Assembly: GCA_902362925.1 (NCBI GenBank)
Contig: CABIYL010000003.1
Strand: one strand, 5' to 3'
DNA length: 64,000 nt
Origin: Pseudoflavonifractor sp902362925
Lineage (GTDB): Bacteria; Bacillota; Clostridia; Oscillospirales; Oscillospiraceae
Under the pieces are notes generated by a model. That model was not told the DNA's origin, did no database searches, and was given only the letters and a program-made list of their open reading frames with translations. The first letter of the stretch is position 1, and every line of letters begins with the position of its first letter. Position numbers and translations under genes: made by a program. This document shows, piece by piece, positions 18,481-26,532 of this stretch.

Positions 18481-19353
18481 ATGGCGGGCTATCAAATTTT
18501 TACTGACGCAACGGCGGATTGCGGTACAAAGCTGGCGGAAGCCCCGGCCTCTGTGCGGGTCATTCCCATGCAGCTGGAGATTGGCGGACAGGAGTATACA
18601 TACGGTCCTGGCGGCACCATCACCACAGAAGAATTTTACACGCTGCAGAGAGCGGGGAATTACGCGACCACAACGCAGATTGGGCCAAGCGTCTACTTCC
18701 AGTTTTTTGAGGAGGCACTACGGGCAGGACAGGATGTGCTCTACCTGTGCTTCACCTCCGGCATGTCCGGGACATTTCAGTCGGCGCAGGTATGCGCAGA
18801 CGCGCTGGCCGAGGCATATCCTGACCGGAAAATCATCTGTGTGGATACGCTGTGCGCCTCAGTGGGCGAGGGCTTCCTGGTCTGGGAAGCAGCCAGGCGG
18901 CAGGCGGCGGGGTATTCGCTGGAGGAGCTGGCCCAGTGGGTAACGGAGTCCCGTCTGAAGGTCTGCCATTGGTTCACGGTGGATGTGTTTGACCATCTGC
19001 GGCGGGGCGGTCGGGTGTCCGCTGCCGCAGCTGTTCTCGGGACAGCCCTTCAGATCAAGCCCCTCCTTCATGTGGACGAAGCGGGAAGGCTGGCGGTGGT
19101 GGAGAAGCCCAGAGGGCGAAAGCAGGCCATCAAAGCCCAGCTGGCCCGTATGGAGCAGGGCTGGATGCCGGAGCTGGGCAGCACCGTGATGGTGGGACAC
19201 GGGGATTGTGCCGAGGGGGCACATATGCTGGAAGAGGCCATTCGCGCCCAATTCCCAACCGCAGATATCGTGACAGCGGACATTGGCCCCATTATCGGCG
19301 CACATACCGGGCCTGGTATGCTGGCCGTCATCTACTGGGGCAGCACCCGGTGA
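18481..19353 (+). CDS. DegV family fatty-acid-binding protein
   Basis: This 290-residue protein has the two-domain DegV fold. It opens with YQIFTDATADCGTKLAEAP (the S/T-D-x-T/A-x-D signature), followed by EEFYTL, TTQIGPSVYF, YLCFTSGMSGTF and DVFDHLRRGGRVSAAAAVLG. The two loops that contact the fatty acid carboxylate (TTTQ-type and TSGMSGT) are present. In Firmicutes, DegV/FakB proteins present a bound fatty acid to the kinase FakA. No FakA gene is in the window, so whether it feeds a kinase is unknown. It has a good promoter, and AAAGGAGG precedes the ATG. The shared boxes suggest control by the nearby TetR regulator, possibly in response to a lipid. Confidence 0.9.
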   Translation: MAGYQIFTDATADCGTKLAEAPASVRVIPMQLEIGGQEYTYGPGGTITTEEFYTLQRAGNYATTTQIGPSVYFQFFEEALRAGQDVLYLCFTSGMSGTFQSAQVCADALAEAYPDRKIICVDTLCASVGEGFLVWEAARRQAAGYSLEELAQWVTESRLKVCHWFTVDVFDHLRRGGRVSAAAAVLGTALQIKPLLHVDEAGRLAVVEKPRGRKQAIKAQLARMEQGWMPELGSTVMVGHGDCAEGAHMLEEAIRAQFPTADIVTADIGPIIGAHTGPGMLAVIYWGSTR

Positions 19354-19363
19354 AAAAACAAGG

Positions 19364-19408
19364 AAATCCCCGGAGTCTCTGCGGAAACGCGGAGACTCCG
19401 GGGATTTT
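19364..19408. terminator. terminator after degV-type gene
   Basis: Perfect 16-bp arms (AAATCCCCGGAGTCTC / GAGACTCCGGGGATTT) around a GCG-GAAA-CGC tip. A/T flanks let it serve the convergent flavodoxin gene too. Confidence 0.85.
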
Positions 19409-19420
19409 GTCTGTATGTGG

Positions 19421-20770
19421 TTACGCCTTTTTGGCCTGCTCAACCACTTTCTGATAGGGGCCGACAATGGCCTGGGTCATCTTGCCCTTGGCCTGCTTCT
19501 GTACCGACGGGACGGCCATCAGCGCCCCCACCAGCTTCATCTGCAGGATGCGCTTTTTCTGCTTCTGGGGGAAGTCGTAGATGCCGTGCTGCTTGTAGAA
19601 TTTGTGGTCCGCCTTCATCAGGCCCTGCATGACGTAGATGAGGTCCCGGAAGATCTTCATGCCGCCCACACCGTAGAAATTGGCGGGACGGGTCAGCTTT
19701 TTCTCCATGGCAAAGGACAGGTTTTCGGCCAGAGACTTGATATCCGCCGTGGTGTCCCACTCGTCGGTGGCCACACCGGCCAGGTAGTTGCCGCCCACCT
19801 CGGCGCGCCCCTCCACAATCATGCGCAGATTGGATTCGTACTGATAGTCGCCGCTGATAAGGTAGGCGATGGGGGTGCCGTGGGTGACGGTGCGGTGTCC
19901 GTTGCAGAACTGCCGGTCGTCAAAGCACTTGAAGCTGGAATGGGTGTAGTGGTCGGAGATGGTAAAGGCGTAGACAAAGCCGTCGGCGGTCTGGATGGTC
20001 TCCCGCAGGAACTGGTCAAAGCCATCCTTGTAGACGCATGCGCCGGTGATGGCGCAGCCGAAGCAGCCCAGGCACCCGCCTGCAAAGGGGAAGTCTCTCA
20101 GGTTGACAACCCGGCTTTCATAGGGCAGGGCAGCACGGAAATCGGCAATCATGTTGGCCAGATTCTTGTCGTCAGGAGCACAGTTGGTCACGATGACCAC
20201 GTCCTTGTCGGCGGTCTTGGACGCCTGGGGCAGGGCGGGCTGGTAGACGGTCTTTTCGCGGGCCGGGGCCTTTGCGGGCGGGGTGATGAAGGGGCCGTGG
20301 GCACAGGAGAACATCAGCTGGTCAAAGAAATCCCGGGCCTCCTTCTGTCCCTGCTGGCTGAGCAGGTCCTCCATGTCGGCGGACAGACCCCGAATCACCT
20401 TCATGCCCAGGTCAAAGCAGTTTTCCTCCACGTACCGGTGGGCGGTCACGTCGTAGAAGTGCTTGGAGGTGGTGATTTGGCTGGCGAACTTGCCGGACAG
20501 GTCCACGCCGTCGGCCTTGATGAGCTCGATGAGCCGGTGGAGCTGATAGGGGGCGATGAAGGTGTAGACCGGATAGCAGAACAGGACCAGGTCGGCCTGC
20601 TCCAGGGCGGTGCGGACGGGGGAGAAGTCCTTTTCACAGGCCTTGATACGCTGGCCCACGGGCAGAAAGACAAAGGTGTGCTCGGGATGCAGGGCCTGCA
20701 GGTAGAGCGCGGTGTGGACTGTGGTGGAATTGTTCCCCTTGGGGCTGGCGTTCAAAACGAGAATGTTCAT
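19421..20770 (-). CDS. tandem flavodoxin-like NAD(P)H-dependent FMN reductase
   Basis: The 449-residue protein contains two flavodoxin-fold, FMN-reductase-like domains. The first begins MNILVLNASPKGNNSTT (phosphate-binding loop of the NADPH-dependent FMN reductase family) and includes LVLFCYPVYTFIAPYQ. The second begins about residue 195 with DVVIVTNCAPDDKNLANM and contains CLGCFGCAITGACVYKD, a Cys-rich loop typical of iron-sulfur flavoprotein-like members. The C-terminal 80 or so residues are basic and helical. No signal peptide is present. Its ATG overlaps the stop of the upstream PadR gene by 4 bases, so it is probably the target of that regulator. Probable role is cytosolic flavin-dependent reduction of quinones or xenobiotics; the substrate is unknown. 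Confidence 0.75.
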   Translation of the reverse strand: MNILVLNASPKGNNSTTVHTALYLQALHPEHTFVFLPVGQRIKACEKDFSPVRTALEQADLVLFCYPVYTFIAPYQLHRLIELIKADGVDLSGKFASQITTSKHFYDVTAHRYVEENCFDLGMKVIRGLSADMEDLLSQQGQKEARDFFDQLMFSCAHGPFITPPAKAPAREKTVYQPALPQASKTADKDVVIVTNCAPDDKNLANMIADFRAALPYESRVVNLRDFPFAGGCLGCFGCAITGACVYKDGFDQFLRETIQTADGFVYAFTISDHYTHSSFKCFDDRQFCNGHRTVTHGTPIAYLISGDYQYESNLRMIVEGRAEVGGNYLAGVATDEWDTTADIKSLAENLSFAMEKKLTRPANFYGVGGMKIFRDLIYVMQGLMKADHKFYKQHGIYDFPQKQKKRILQMKLVGALMAVPSVQKQAKGKMTQAIVGPYQKVVEQAKKA

Positions 20771-21309
20771 CTCTGTCCCTCCAATTCGCAGAGCAGACGG
20801 CAGTACCAGTCCCGCTCAAACTGTGCGGCGGCAATGCCGTATTCAATGGTGTATTCCTGAAAGCGGAAGATGGCGTCCCAGTCCTGTCCGGCGGGGAGCG
20901 GGGTCTCCCTGGCCTGTCGGAACCGCTCCCGGATGGTCAGCAGTACGGCCTGGGTCTCCTCCATCTGGCGGATATAGTCCCGGATGGCGGCGGAGCGCTC
21001 CTCCGGCCTGGCCAGTCCCAGAAAGAACAGCCGGGACAGCTCCATGTTTTTCACCTTATCCGCCTGCATGGGCTGGGCAACCCAGGCGAAAAAGGCAGTG
21101 CGGCCTGCCTCCGTGATGGAGAAGGTCTTTTTGCGCCGCTTGCCCAGGGTGGTCTCGGCGGCGGTGATGTACCCCTCCCGCTCCAGCTTGGCCAGCGCGG
21201 TCTGCACGCTGCCGGCGCTGTGGGAGCAGATGAGGGCCAGGTTCTGCTTGATGAACTGCTGCAGCTCATACCCGGTCATGGGGGAGAGAATCAGCAGTCC
21301 CAACACCAG
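20767..21309 (-). CDS. PadR-family transcriptional regulator, start lost in assembly gap
   Basis: The visible 180 residues begin ...LVLGLLILSPMTGYELQQFI, the hallmark start of PadR winged-helix proteins. Only a handful of N-terminal residues should be missing into the N run. The winged helix continues with SAGSVQTALAKLEREGYI and RRKKTFSITEAGRTAF. A helical dimerisation domain follows (QADKVKNMELSRLFFLGL onwards, the PadR C-terminal/Vir-like type). The gene overlaps the flavodoxin gene by 4 bases and so forms an operon with it. PadR proteins usually repress themselves and a neighbouring detoxification gene; the operator cannot be seen because the promoter lies in the gap. Confidence 0.85.
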   Translation of the reverse strand: MVLGLLILSPMTGYELQQFIKQNLALICSHSAGSVQTALAKLEREGYITAAETTLGKRRKKTFSITEAGRTAFFAWVAQPMQADKVKNMELSRLFFLGLARPEERSAAIRDYIRQMEETQAVLLTIRERFRQARETPLPAGQDWDAIFRFQEYTIEYGIAAAQFERDWYCRLLCELEGQR

Positions 21310-21608
21310 NNNNNNNNNNNNNNNNNNNNNNNNNNNNNNNNNNNNNNNNNNNNNNNNNNNNNNNNNNNNNNNNNNNNNNNNNNNNNNNNNNNNNNNNNNN
21401 NNNNNNNNNNNNNNNNNNNNNNNNNNNNNNNNNNNNNNNNNNNNNNNNNNNNNNNNNNNNNNNNNNNNNNNNNNNNNNNNNNNNNNNNNNNNNNNNNNNN
21501 NNNNNNNNNNNNNNNNNNNNNNNNNNNNNNNNNNNNNNNNNNNNNNNNNNNNNNNNNNNNNNNNNNNNNNNNNNNNNNNNNNNNNNNNNNNNNNNNNNNN
21601 NNNNNNNN
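21310..21608. other. assembly gap (299 N)
   Basis: Unknown bases. It hides the start and promoter of the PadR gene and the C-terminus of the hydrogenase gene, which point the same way on the minus strand. Confidence 1.
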
Positions 21609-22874
21609 TTCGTGGCTGGTGCGCAGGGACATGGAGCCGTCCCGCTGATACAGGGCCGCAATGCGGCTCTTGCGGGTCTCATCCGCGTCTTTCATGATGT
21701 CCTTGGGCTGTCCGCCGCCGCCGATGCAGCCGCCCGGACAGGCCATGATCTCCACAAAGTGGTACTGCTTTCCGCCGGCCTTCATGCGCTCCAGGAAGCC
21801 GCGGGCGTTGGCGGTGCCGTAAATGACCGCCACGTTGAGAGACTGGCCGCCCAGATCTACCTGGGCCTCCCGTACGCCTTCATATCCTCTGACAGGGCTG
21901 AGCTGGAGAAGGGAAGCGGGAGCAGGCTGGCCGGTGAGATAGGCGTAGGCGGTACGGAGCGCGGCCTCCATCACGCCGCCGGTGTTGCCAAAGATGACGC
22001 CGGCGCCGGAGGCCTTGCCCATCAGGGAGTCGTAGGGGGAGTCCTCCAGAGCGGTCCAGTCCACACCCTCCGCCTTGGCCCAGCGGGCAAGCTCACGGGT
22101 GGTGATGATCTGGTCGGTATCCCGCATGCCCTCCGCGCCGTGATAGTCTGCGGCGGCGTGCATCTCCTCCCGGCGGATCTCGAATTTCTTGGCCGTGCAC
22201 GGAGTCAGGGCCACGTGGACAATCTGCCGGGGGTCCAGTCCCATCTTCTGAGCGAAATAGGTCTTGACGGTGGGACCCTGCATCCCGATGGGGCTCTTGG
22301 CCGTGGAGAGGTGGGGCAGCAGCTCGGGCGCGTAGATCTCCGCGAAATGGACCCAGCCGGGACAGCAGCTGGTGAACTGGGGGAGGGGCTGATCGCCCTG
22401 GGTCAGGCGGCGGAGCAGCTCACTGGCCTCCTCCACGATGGTGAGATCGGCGGCGAAATTGGTGTCCAGCACGTAGTCGGCGCCCAGCGCACGGAGCAGG
22501 GCCACCATTTTTCCCTCCACAAAGGCGCCCGGCGCCATGCCGAACTCCTCGCCCAGAGAGGCGCGGACTGCGGGAGAGGTGCTGACCACCACCACCTTGT
22601 TGGGGTCGGCCACCGCCTGACGCACCTGAGGGCACTCGTCCCGCTCGGTGATGCTGTCCACCGGGCAGGCGTTGGCGCACTGACCGCAGTAGATGCACAC
22701 GGCTTTTCCGCCGGTTTCCTCCAGCGTGTAGGTGCCGTGTACGCCCATCAGATTGGTACAGGCCACCTTGCACATGCCGCACCGGATACACTTCTCTTCC
22801 CAGCGCACGATGCTGGGGTTGTCCGCCTCAATGGGCACGCGGACGGATAAGGGCAGATGATTCAGATTGCTCAC
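21609..22874 (-). CDS. [FeFe]-hydrogenase with two [4Fe-4S] ferredoxin clusters, C-terminus lost in gap
   Basis: About 422 residues are visible. The N-terminal ferredoxin domain carries CIRCGMCKVAC and CIYCGQCANACP. The H-cluster domain shows motif L1 TSCCPGW, motif L2 as TPCTAKKFE and motif L3 EIMACPGGCIGGGGQP, so all four H-cluster cysteines are present. The first L1 cysteine used for proton transfer is also kept. The usual Met of the L2 motif is Thr. The sequence ends at RTSHE just before the gap; only a short tail should be missing. The start is the GTG that overlaps the PerR-type stop (GTGA), giving a two-gene operon. No maturation genes (hydE/F/G) are in the window. Probable role is H2 evolution from ferredoxin in the cytosol. 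Confidence 0.9.
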
Positions 22875-23263
22875 ATTCCTTTCTGTTTCTGTCGCTGTTG
22901 CTCTCTGCATGAATCACAGAGATAGAGAAGCTTAAGGTCGTAGGATAGAATCGGCATCCCTATCTTTGATTCCAGTTGCTGGGTCAGGTCGCCCAAATCC
23001 ACATCCGCCAGTCTGCCGCAGCACTTGCATACCAGATGGTCGTGCCGCTGGATGCGGTCGTACCGGTCGGGCATGCCCTCCACGGATATCTTGCGGATGA
23101 GGTCCTCCTCCCAAAGACGGTTCAGATTGTTGTAGACCGTGGCCAGCGCAACCTTGGGGCAGCTCTGCCGCAGGACCTCGAAGACCTGCTCTGCCGTCAT
23201 GTGGCTGCGGGATGAAGAGATGATTTCCAAAATCTTTTTTGCGTACTTTGTCACAACACTCAC
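22871..23263 (-). CDS. Fur/PerR-family metal-dependent regulator
   Basis: This 130-residue protein has the Fur fold. The winged helix is HMTAEQVFEVL...VALATVYNNLNRL, and the metal/zinc part carries RHDHLVCKCCGRLADVDLG with a second cysteine pair, CDSC. Two CxxC pairs form the structural zinc site as in PerR. It starts with GTG immediately downstream of a perfect palindromic box in its own promoter, which points to autoregulation. No strong ribosome-binding site precedes this GTG; a second GTG three codons later is an alternative. PerR (peroxide sensing) is favoured over Fur because of the box type and because the co-transcribed gene is an oxygen-sensitive hydrogenase; this is an inference. 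Confidence 0.85.
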   Translation of the reverse strand: MSVVTKYAKKILEIISSSRSHMTAEQVFEVLRQSCPKVALATVYNNLNRLWEEDLIRKISVEGMPDRYDRIQRHDHLVCKCCGRLADVDLGDLTQQLESKIGMPILSYDLKLLYLCDSCREQQRQKQKGM

Positions 23264-23267
23264 ACCA

Positions 23268-23318
23268 GAATTAGAATAATTCTAATTCTTATTATATGCG
23301 TCTAACAAAGGAAGTCAA
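23268..23318 (-). promoter_or_regulatory. promoter and perfect palindromic PerR/Fur box of the PerR-hydrogenase operon
   Basis: The -35 TTGACT (23318-23313), a 16-base spacer and the -10 TATAAT (23296-23291) are followed at once by a 21-base perfect palindrome, GAATTAGAAT-A-ATTCTAATTC (23268-23288). The palindrome resembles the TTATAATnATTATAA PerR box and covers the expected transcription start. Confidence 0.8.
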
Positions 23319-23459
23319 GAGAAAAAGTGTGCGCAGAAACCAGAAATTGTGGTATTATAATGTTTATTTGCCGCAAGAATTGCACTTTTTGGAACAGCTG
23401 CCGCGAAATGAGCGGACAGCCAGAATCTGAACTACTTTCTGATTCAGAAGGAGAGCATT

Positions 23460-24086
23460 ATGAAATCAGACGACATTATCATCCGCAGAGAGACCCCGGC
23501 AGACTATGACGCCGTGGAGCACCTGACCCGGGAGGCCTTTTGGAATGTGTACCGTCCCGGCTGCACGGAGCACTATGTGGTCCACGTGCTGCGGAACGAC
23601 CCCGCCTTTGTGCCTGATCTGGACCTGGTCATGGAGCGGAACGGCCAGCTGATTGGACATGTCATGTATATGCGGGCAAAGATTACAGCCGACGACGGCA
23701 GGGAGCTCCCGGTAATGACCTTCGGTCCCATCAGTATCCATCCGGATTTCCAGCGCCGGGGTCTGGGCAAGCGGCTGCTGGATGAGTCCATGGACCGGGC
23801 AAGAGAACTGGGGGCAGGCGCCCTGTGCATTGAGGGCAACATCGCGTTTTACGGGAAGTCCGGCTTTGTGGTGGCCGGTACCCGGGGCATCCGTTACCAC
23901 GGAGAGCCGGAGCAGGAGATGGTGCCCTATTTCCTGCTGAAGGAGCTCCGGCCGGGATTTCTGGACGGTGTCACCGGCGTCTACCACACACCCCAGGGCT
24001 ACTATGTGGATGAGGCAAAGGCAGAGGACTTTGACCGGAATTTCCCGCACAAAGAGAAGCTGAAGCTGCCCGGACAGCTGTTTTGA
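23460..24086 (+). CDS. GNAT-family N-acetyltransferase
   Basis: This 208-residue protein has a GNAT domain in its first two thirds. The acetyl-CoA-binding motif A is ISIHPDFQRRGLGKRLLDES (Q-R-R-G-L-G pyrophosphate loop). Later motifs include ALCIEGNIAFYGKSGFVVAG, the family's F-Y-x-K-x-G-F signature. The last 50 residues (PYFLLKELRPGFLDGVTGVY) match the tail of a common clostridial predicted N-acetyltransferase group. The substrate is unknown. AAGGAGAG precedes the ATG. A TATAAT at 23356-23361, about 100 bases upstream, is the best promoter candidate, without a good -35. It is divergent from the PerR gene and has its own terminator, so it is probably monocistronic. Confidence 0.85.
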   Translation: MKSDDIIIRRETPADYDAVEHLTREAFWNVYRPGCTEHYVVHVLRNDPAFVPDLDLVMERNGQLIGHVMYMRAKITADDGRELPVMTFGPISIHPDFQRRGLGKRLLDESMDRARELGAGALCIEGNIAFYGKSGFVVAGTRGIRYHGEPEQEMVPYFLLKELRPGFLDGVTGVYHTPQGYYVDEAKAEDFDRNFPHKEKLKLPGQLF

Positions 24087-24098
24087 ACAGAGACTGAA

Positions 24099-24132
24099 AA
24101 AACAGGAGGTCATATATATGACCTCCTGTTTT
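24099..24132. terminator. bidirectional terminator between GNAT and aldo/keto-reductase-like genes
   Basis: 15-bp perfect arms (AAAACAGGAGGTCAT / ATGACCTCCTGTTTT) around ATAT, between convergent genes. Confidence 0.85.
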
Positions 24133-24160
24133 AGCCTATGGAATTTTCATCAATGATACA

Positions 24161-25321
24161 TCATGTGTTCCGGGTATGTGCAAACATCGCTCTGGCACGG
24201 GCCATATTGTCCCGGATTTTCACGCCGAAGGGACAGTTTGGCTCACATCTGCCGCACATCAGGCAATCGTCAGCCGTGGCGGAGAGGGACCAGTAGTGCT
24301 GTGCCACGGTCTCCGGCACAGAATCCTGCTGGGCGGCCAGATCCAGGAACTTGGTTACAGCCGCAATGTCGATGTGGGCAGGGCAGGGCTGGCAGTGGTT
24401 GCAGTACATGCACCGGCCGGTCATATAGATGGCGTTTCCGGCGCTGAAGATATGGGAGTAGCTCCGCTCCGCCGGGGGAATGTCGTAGTATTTGGCGGCC
24501 TCCAGCACCTCTTCCACCGTGTGGCAGCCCACAATGACCACCTTGACGCCGTTGCGGTCCAGGCAGTATTGGATGCACTGGGGGACCGTCATGGCCACGC
24601 CGAAGGGGGAGCTCTCCGCCTTGAGCAGGGTGCCAGCGCCCAGGGGCTTCATAACAGTGATGGCCACTCCGGCCGCCTCACAGGCGGAGTACAGTTTTTG
24701 CCGGGCCTCATCTACCACAAGGCCGCTCTTCTCCATGCCCTTGAACTCCATCAGGTCATAGATGTCGGTCTCAGCGGCCTCCATGTCATAGGCGGGGTTG
24801 ATACTGAACATCAGCACGTCGATGATCCCGCTCTCCACTGCCTTCAGGGCAATGTGGGGATTGTGGGAGCTCATGCCGATATGGCGGATTACGCCGTTTT
24901 CCTTCATCTCCTTGGCGTAGGAGAGAACGGGGCCCTCAAATACGGTGCGGAAGTCCTCCTCGCTGTCCACATAGTGGATCATACCCACATCAATATAGTC
25001 GGTGTGGAGACGCTCCAGCAGATCCTCAAAGGAGCGGCGGGTCTTTTCGATGTCTCGGGTGCGGGTGTACTGCCCGTCCTCAAATACGGTGCACAGATGC
25101 CCCTGGATGATAAATTTCTCCCGGCGTCCCTCCAGGGCCACACCCAGGTTGCTGCGGGTGGGGGCCTGGGGCATGAAAATGTCGATGTAGTTGATGCCCT
25201 TTTCCTGTGCCGCGTCTATAATGGCGGCGCTCTCCTGAGCGGTCAGGCCGTTGAACCACTCGCCGCCCAGACCGATTTCGCTGACCCGCAGTCCGGTGCG
25301 GCCCAATGTCCTGTATTCCAT
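24161..25321 (-). CDS. aldo/keto-reductase-like protein with C-terminal ferredoxin motifs
   Basis: This 386-residue protein has an AKR TIM barrel (MEYRTLGRTGLRVSEIGLGG at the start). Two Cys motifs at the end, CMYCNHCQPCP and CLMCGRCEPNCPFGV, could bind [4Fe-4S] clusters, as in ferredoxin-fused AKRs of anaerobes. The usual catalytic DTAxxYG segment reads YIDIFMPQAPTRSNLG, and the usual xTK strand reads FIIQGHL. The catalytic Tyr and Lys of classical AKRs are therefore not at their expected places, although the His (MIHYVDS) is present. Electron transfer through the clusters, rather than NADPH alone, is possible; the reaction is unknown. AGGAGG precedes the ATG. It is divergent from the hxlR-type gene, which probably regulates it. 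Confidence 0.8.
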   Translation of the reverse strand: MEYRTLGRTGLRVSEIGLGGEWFNGLTAQESAAIIDAAQEKGINYIDIFMPQAPTRSNLGVALEGRREKFIIQGHLCTVFEDGQYTRTRDIEKTRRSFEDLLERLHTDYIDVGMIHYVDSEEDFRTVFEGPVLSYAKEMKENGVIRHIGMSSHNPHIALKAVESGIIDVLMFSINPAYDMEAAETDIYDLMEFKGMEKSGLVVDEARQKLYSACEAAGVAITVMKPLGAGTLLKAESSPFGVAMTVPQCIQYCLDRNGVKVVIVGCHTVEEVLEAAKYYDIPPAERSYSHIFSAGNAIYMTGRCMYCNHCQPCPAHIDIAAVTKFLDLAAQQDSVPETVAQHYWSLSATADDCLMCGRCEPNCPFGVKIRDNMARARAMFAHTRNT

Positions 25322-25399
25322 GTTTTCCTCCTGTCAGTTATCCCGCTTTGATGATGAGGATAGTGTACTTGCAAAATAACAGAAATAAGCTATACTGAC

Positions 25400-25467
25400 A
25401 TTATATCGTCTCGGATTTATTGCAGCAAGTACGCACAATTTTCTTAGAAAGTGAAATAAAGTTCACT
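25400..25467. promoter_or_regulatory. aldo/keto-reductase-like gene promoter and HxlR operator candidate
   Basis: The minus promoter is TTGCTG (25428-25423), 17 bases, TATAAT (25405-25400). Just before the hxlR-type ribosome-binding site lies an inverted repeat, AGTGAA-ATAAAG-TTCACT (25450-25467). It may bind the HxlR-type regulator in the divergent region. Confidence 0.6.
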
Positions 25468-25480
25468 ATGGGAGCGGGCT

Positions 25481-25831
25481 ATGGAAAAGATACGAGTGAC
25501 CTGTGAGATGGAAGTTACGTTAAAAATGATCGGTGGCAAATGCAAGCCGCTGATTCTGGAGAGTCTGATTGAAAACGGTACCCAGCGTTTCAGCGAGCTG
25601 ATGCGAACCATCACCCAGACGTCCCAGCGCACCCTCACCAACCAGCTCCGGGAGCTGGAGAGCGACGGCCTGATTACACGCACGGTGTACGCCGAGGTGC
25701 CCCCACGGGTAGAGTACTCCATCACTCCGAAGGGCCGTTCTTTGGAGAAACTTCTGGATCTGATGTGTGAATGGGGCGAAAAAAACATGGATGAGCGGTT
25801 TGAGCTGACCAATCCGCAGTGTACAGAATAG
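25481..25831 (+). CDS. HxlR-family winged-helix regulator
   Basis: This 116-residue protein matches HxlR/MarR-like winged-helix regulators throughout. It has the CEMEVTLKMIGGKCKPLILE opening, FSELMRTITQTSQRTLTNQL as recognition helix region, LESDGLITRTVYAEVPPRVE as wing and YSITPKGRSL near the end. Cys8 lies where the redox-sensing cysteine of YodB/HypR-type members is found, with another at Cys21, so thiol or quinone sensing is possible. It is divergent from the ferredoxin-fused AKR-like gene. HxlR proteins typically control a neighbouring redox enzyme, so that gene is the likely target. A GGGAGCGGG ribosome-binding site precedes the ATG. Confidence 0.88.
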   Translation: MEKIRVTCEMEVTLKMIGGKCKPLILESLIENGTQRFSELMRTITQTSQRTLTNQLRELESDGLITRTVYAEVPPRVEYSITPKGRSLEKLLDLMCEWGEKNMDERFELTNPQCTE

Positions 25832-25873
25832 CCGCCAGAAGTCGCGGATAACAAGCGGCCTGGAAAAACTAAA

Positions 25874-25909
25874 AAGAAGGGCGATCCTTTTGTGAGGAGT
25901 GCCCTTCTT
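25874..25909 (+). terminator. hairpin after hxlR-type gene
   Basis: AAGAAGGGC / GCCCTTCTT arms around an 18-base loop. The T-tract is weak, but the position after the stop codon fits a terminator. Confidence 0.55.
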
Positions 25910-25922
25910 GCAGCAAAACAAG

Positions 25923-25954
25923 AAAAACGCCGCAGTTTTCACTGCGGCGTTTTT
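25923..25954. terminator. terminator of the tRNA-Ala gene
   Basis: Stem ACGCCGCAGT / ACTGCGGCGT with A5 on one side and T5 on the other, directly after the tRNA 3' end on the minus strand. It can also stop readthrough from the hxlR-type gene. Confidence 0.85.
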
Positions 25955-25959
25955 AAAAA

Positions 25960-26035
25960 TGGTGGACCTAATCGGGATCGAACCGACGACCTTACGGATG
26001 CGAACCGTACGCTCTCCCAGCTGAGCTATAGGCCC
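25960..26035 (-). tRNA. tRNA-Ala (anticodon CGC), CCA encoded
   Basis: The 76-base gene folds as a cloverleaf. The acceptor GGGCCTA pairs with TAGGTCC and carries the G3-U70 wobble that marks alanine tRNAs. The D arm contains AGCTCAGCTGGGAGAGC. The anticodon stem TACGG/CCGTA encloses TTCGCAT with anticodon CGC, and the T arm is GTCGGTTCGATCCCGAT. The discriminator is A followed by an encoded CCA. It reads GCG codons. Confidence 0.97.
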
Positions 26036-26079
26036 ATATAAAAGGCTACTAAGACAGAAGTCCAGCAGACACGCATATT

Positions 26080-26107
26080 ATTATAGCATGGTTTTCATAA
26101 AATGCAA
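26080..26107 (-). promoter_or_regulatory. tRNA-Ala promoter
   Basis: -10 TATAAT (26085-26080) and a -35-like TTGCAT (26107-26102) with a 16-base spacer, about 45 bases upstream of the tRNA. Confidence 0.65.
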
Positions 26108-26150
26108 GAAAATTTTTTTCTTGCAAATGAAAAAACTTGAGAAGTGGATA

Positions 26151-26179
26151 TTGATAAATCGGGAAAAATGATGTATGAT
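26151..26179 (+). promoter_or_regulatory. promoter of the SRP RNA
   Basis: TTGATA (26151-26156), a 17-base spacer and TATGAT (26174-26179). This places the transcript start near 26187. Confidence 0.8.
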
Positions 26180-26186
26180 AAATCGG

Positions 26187-26530
26187 TATCAGCCTTCCGA
26201 TGACCAGACGGCCTCCGTCCGGCCAGAGGCAAGGCCGCACTAGTCGGGGAGATAGCGGTGCCCTGTACCCGCAATCCGCTACAGCGGGGATGAACCCCGG
26301 CCCCCGGATCTATGCTGTGCCGTCTGCTCCTTATAAGCGGCGATGAGGAATCGGTCCCGCGCAACGGGGCCCCGCGAACCGTGTCAGGCGGGGAACCGAG
26401 CAGCACTAAACGGAATGCCTCGTGTGCCGCGGAATTCCCGTTTCCGAGCTGGCTGTAAGGGTTACGGGCATAGCACAGACTTCAAAGGCCGGTGTGCGGC
26501 CTTGCCTTTCGCCGGACGCGGAGGGCAGTG
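26187..26530 (+). ncRNA. ffs: large (Bacillus-type) signal recognition particle RNA
   Basis: The two ends pair: AGGCAAGGCCGCAC (26227-26240) with GTGCGGCCTTGCCT (26494-26507), extended outward by CGTCCGGC/GCCGGACG. The 5' domain contains the conserved GTACCCGCAATCCGCTA segment. The middle contains GTCAGGCGGGGAACCGAGCA, the Ffh-binding domain IV core (GTCAGG ... AGCAGC), followed by GGCTGTAAGGGTTACGGGCA. Size near 300 bases and position directly before dnaX match the Firmicutes scRNA. It scaffolds Ffh for co-translational protein targeting. Exact ends are estimated from the promoter and the pairing. Confidence 0.93.
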
Positions 26531-26532
26531 CG

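Noticed and set aside
19283..20860. 525-codon plus-strand frame across the flavodoxin gene
   Set aside because: It runs through the degV terminator hairpin and opposite a clear two-domain flavodoxin protein.
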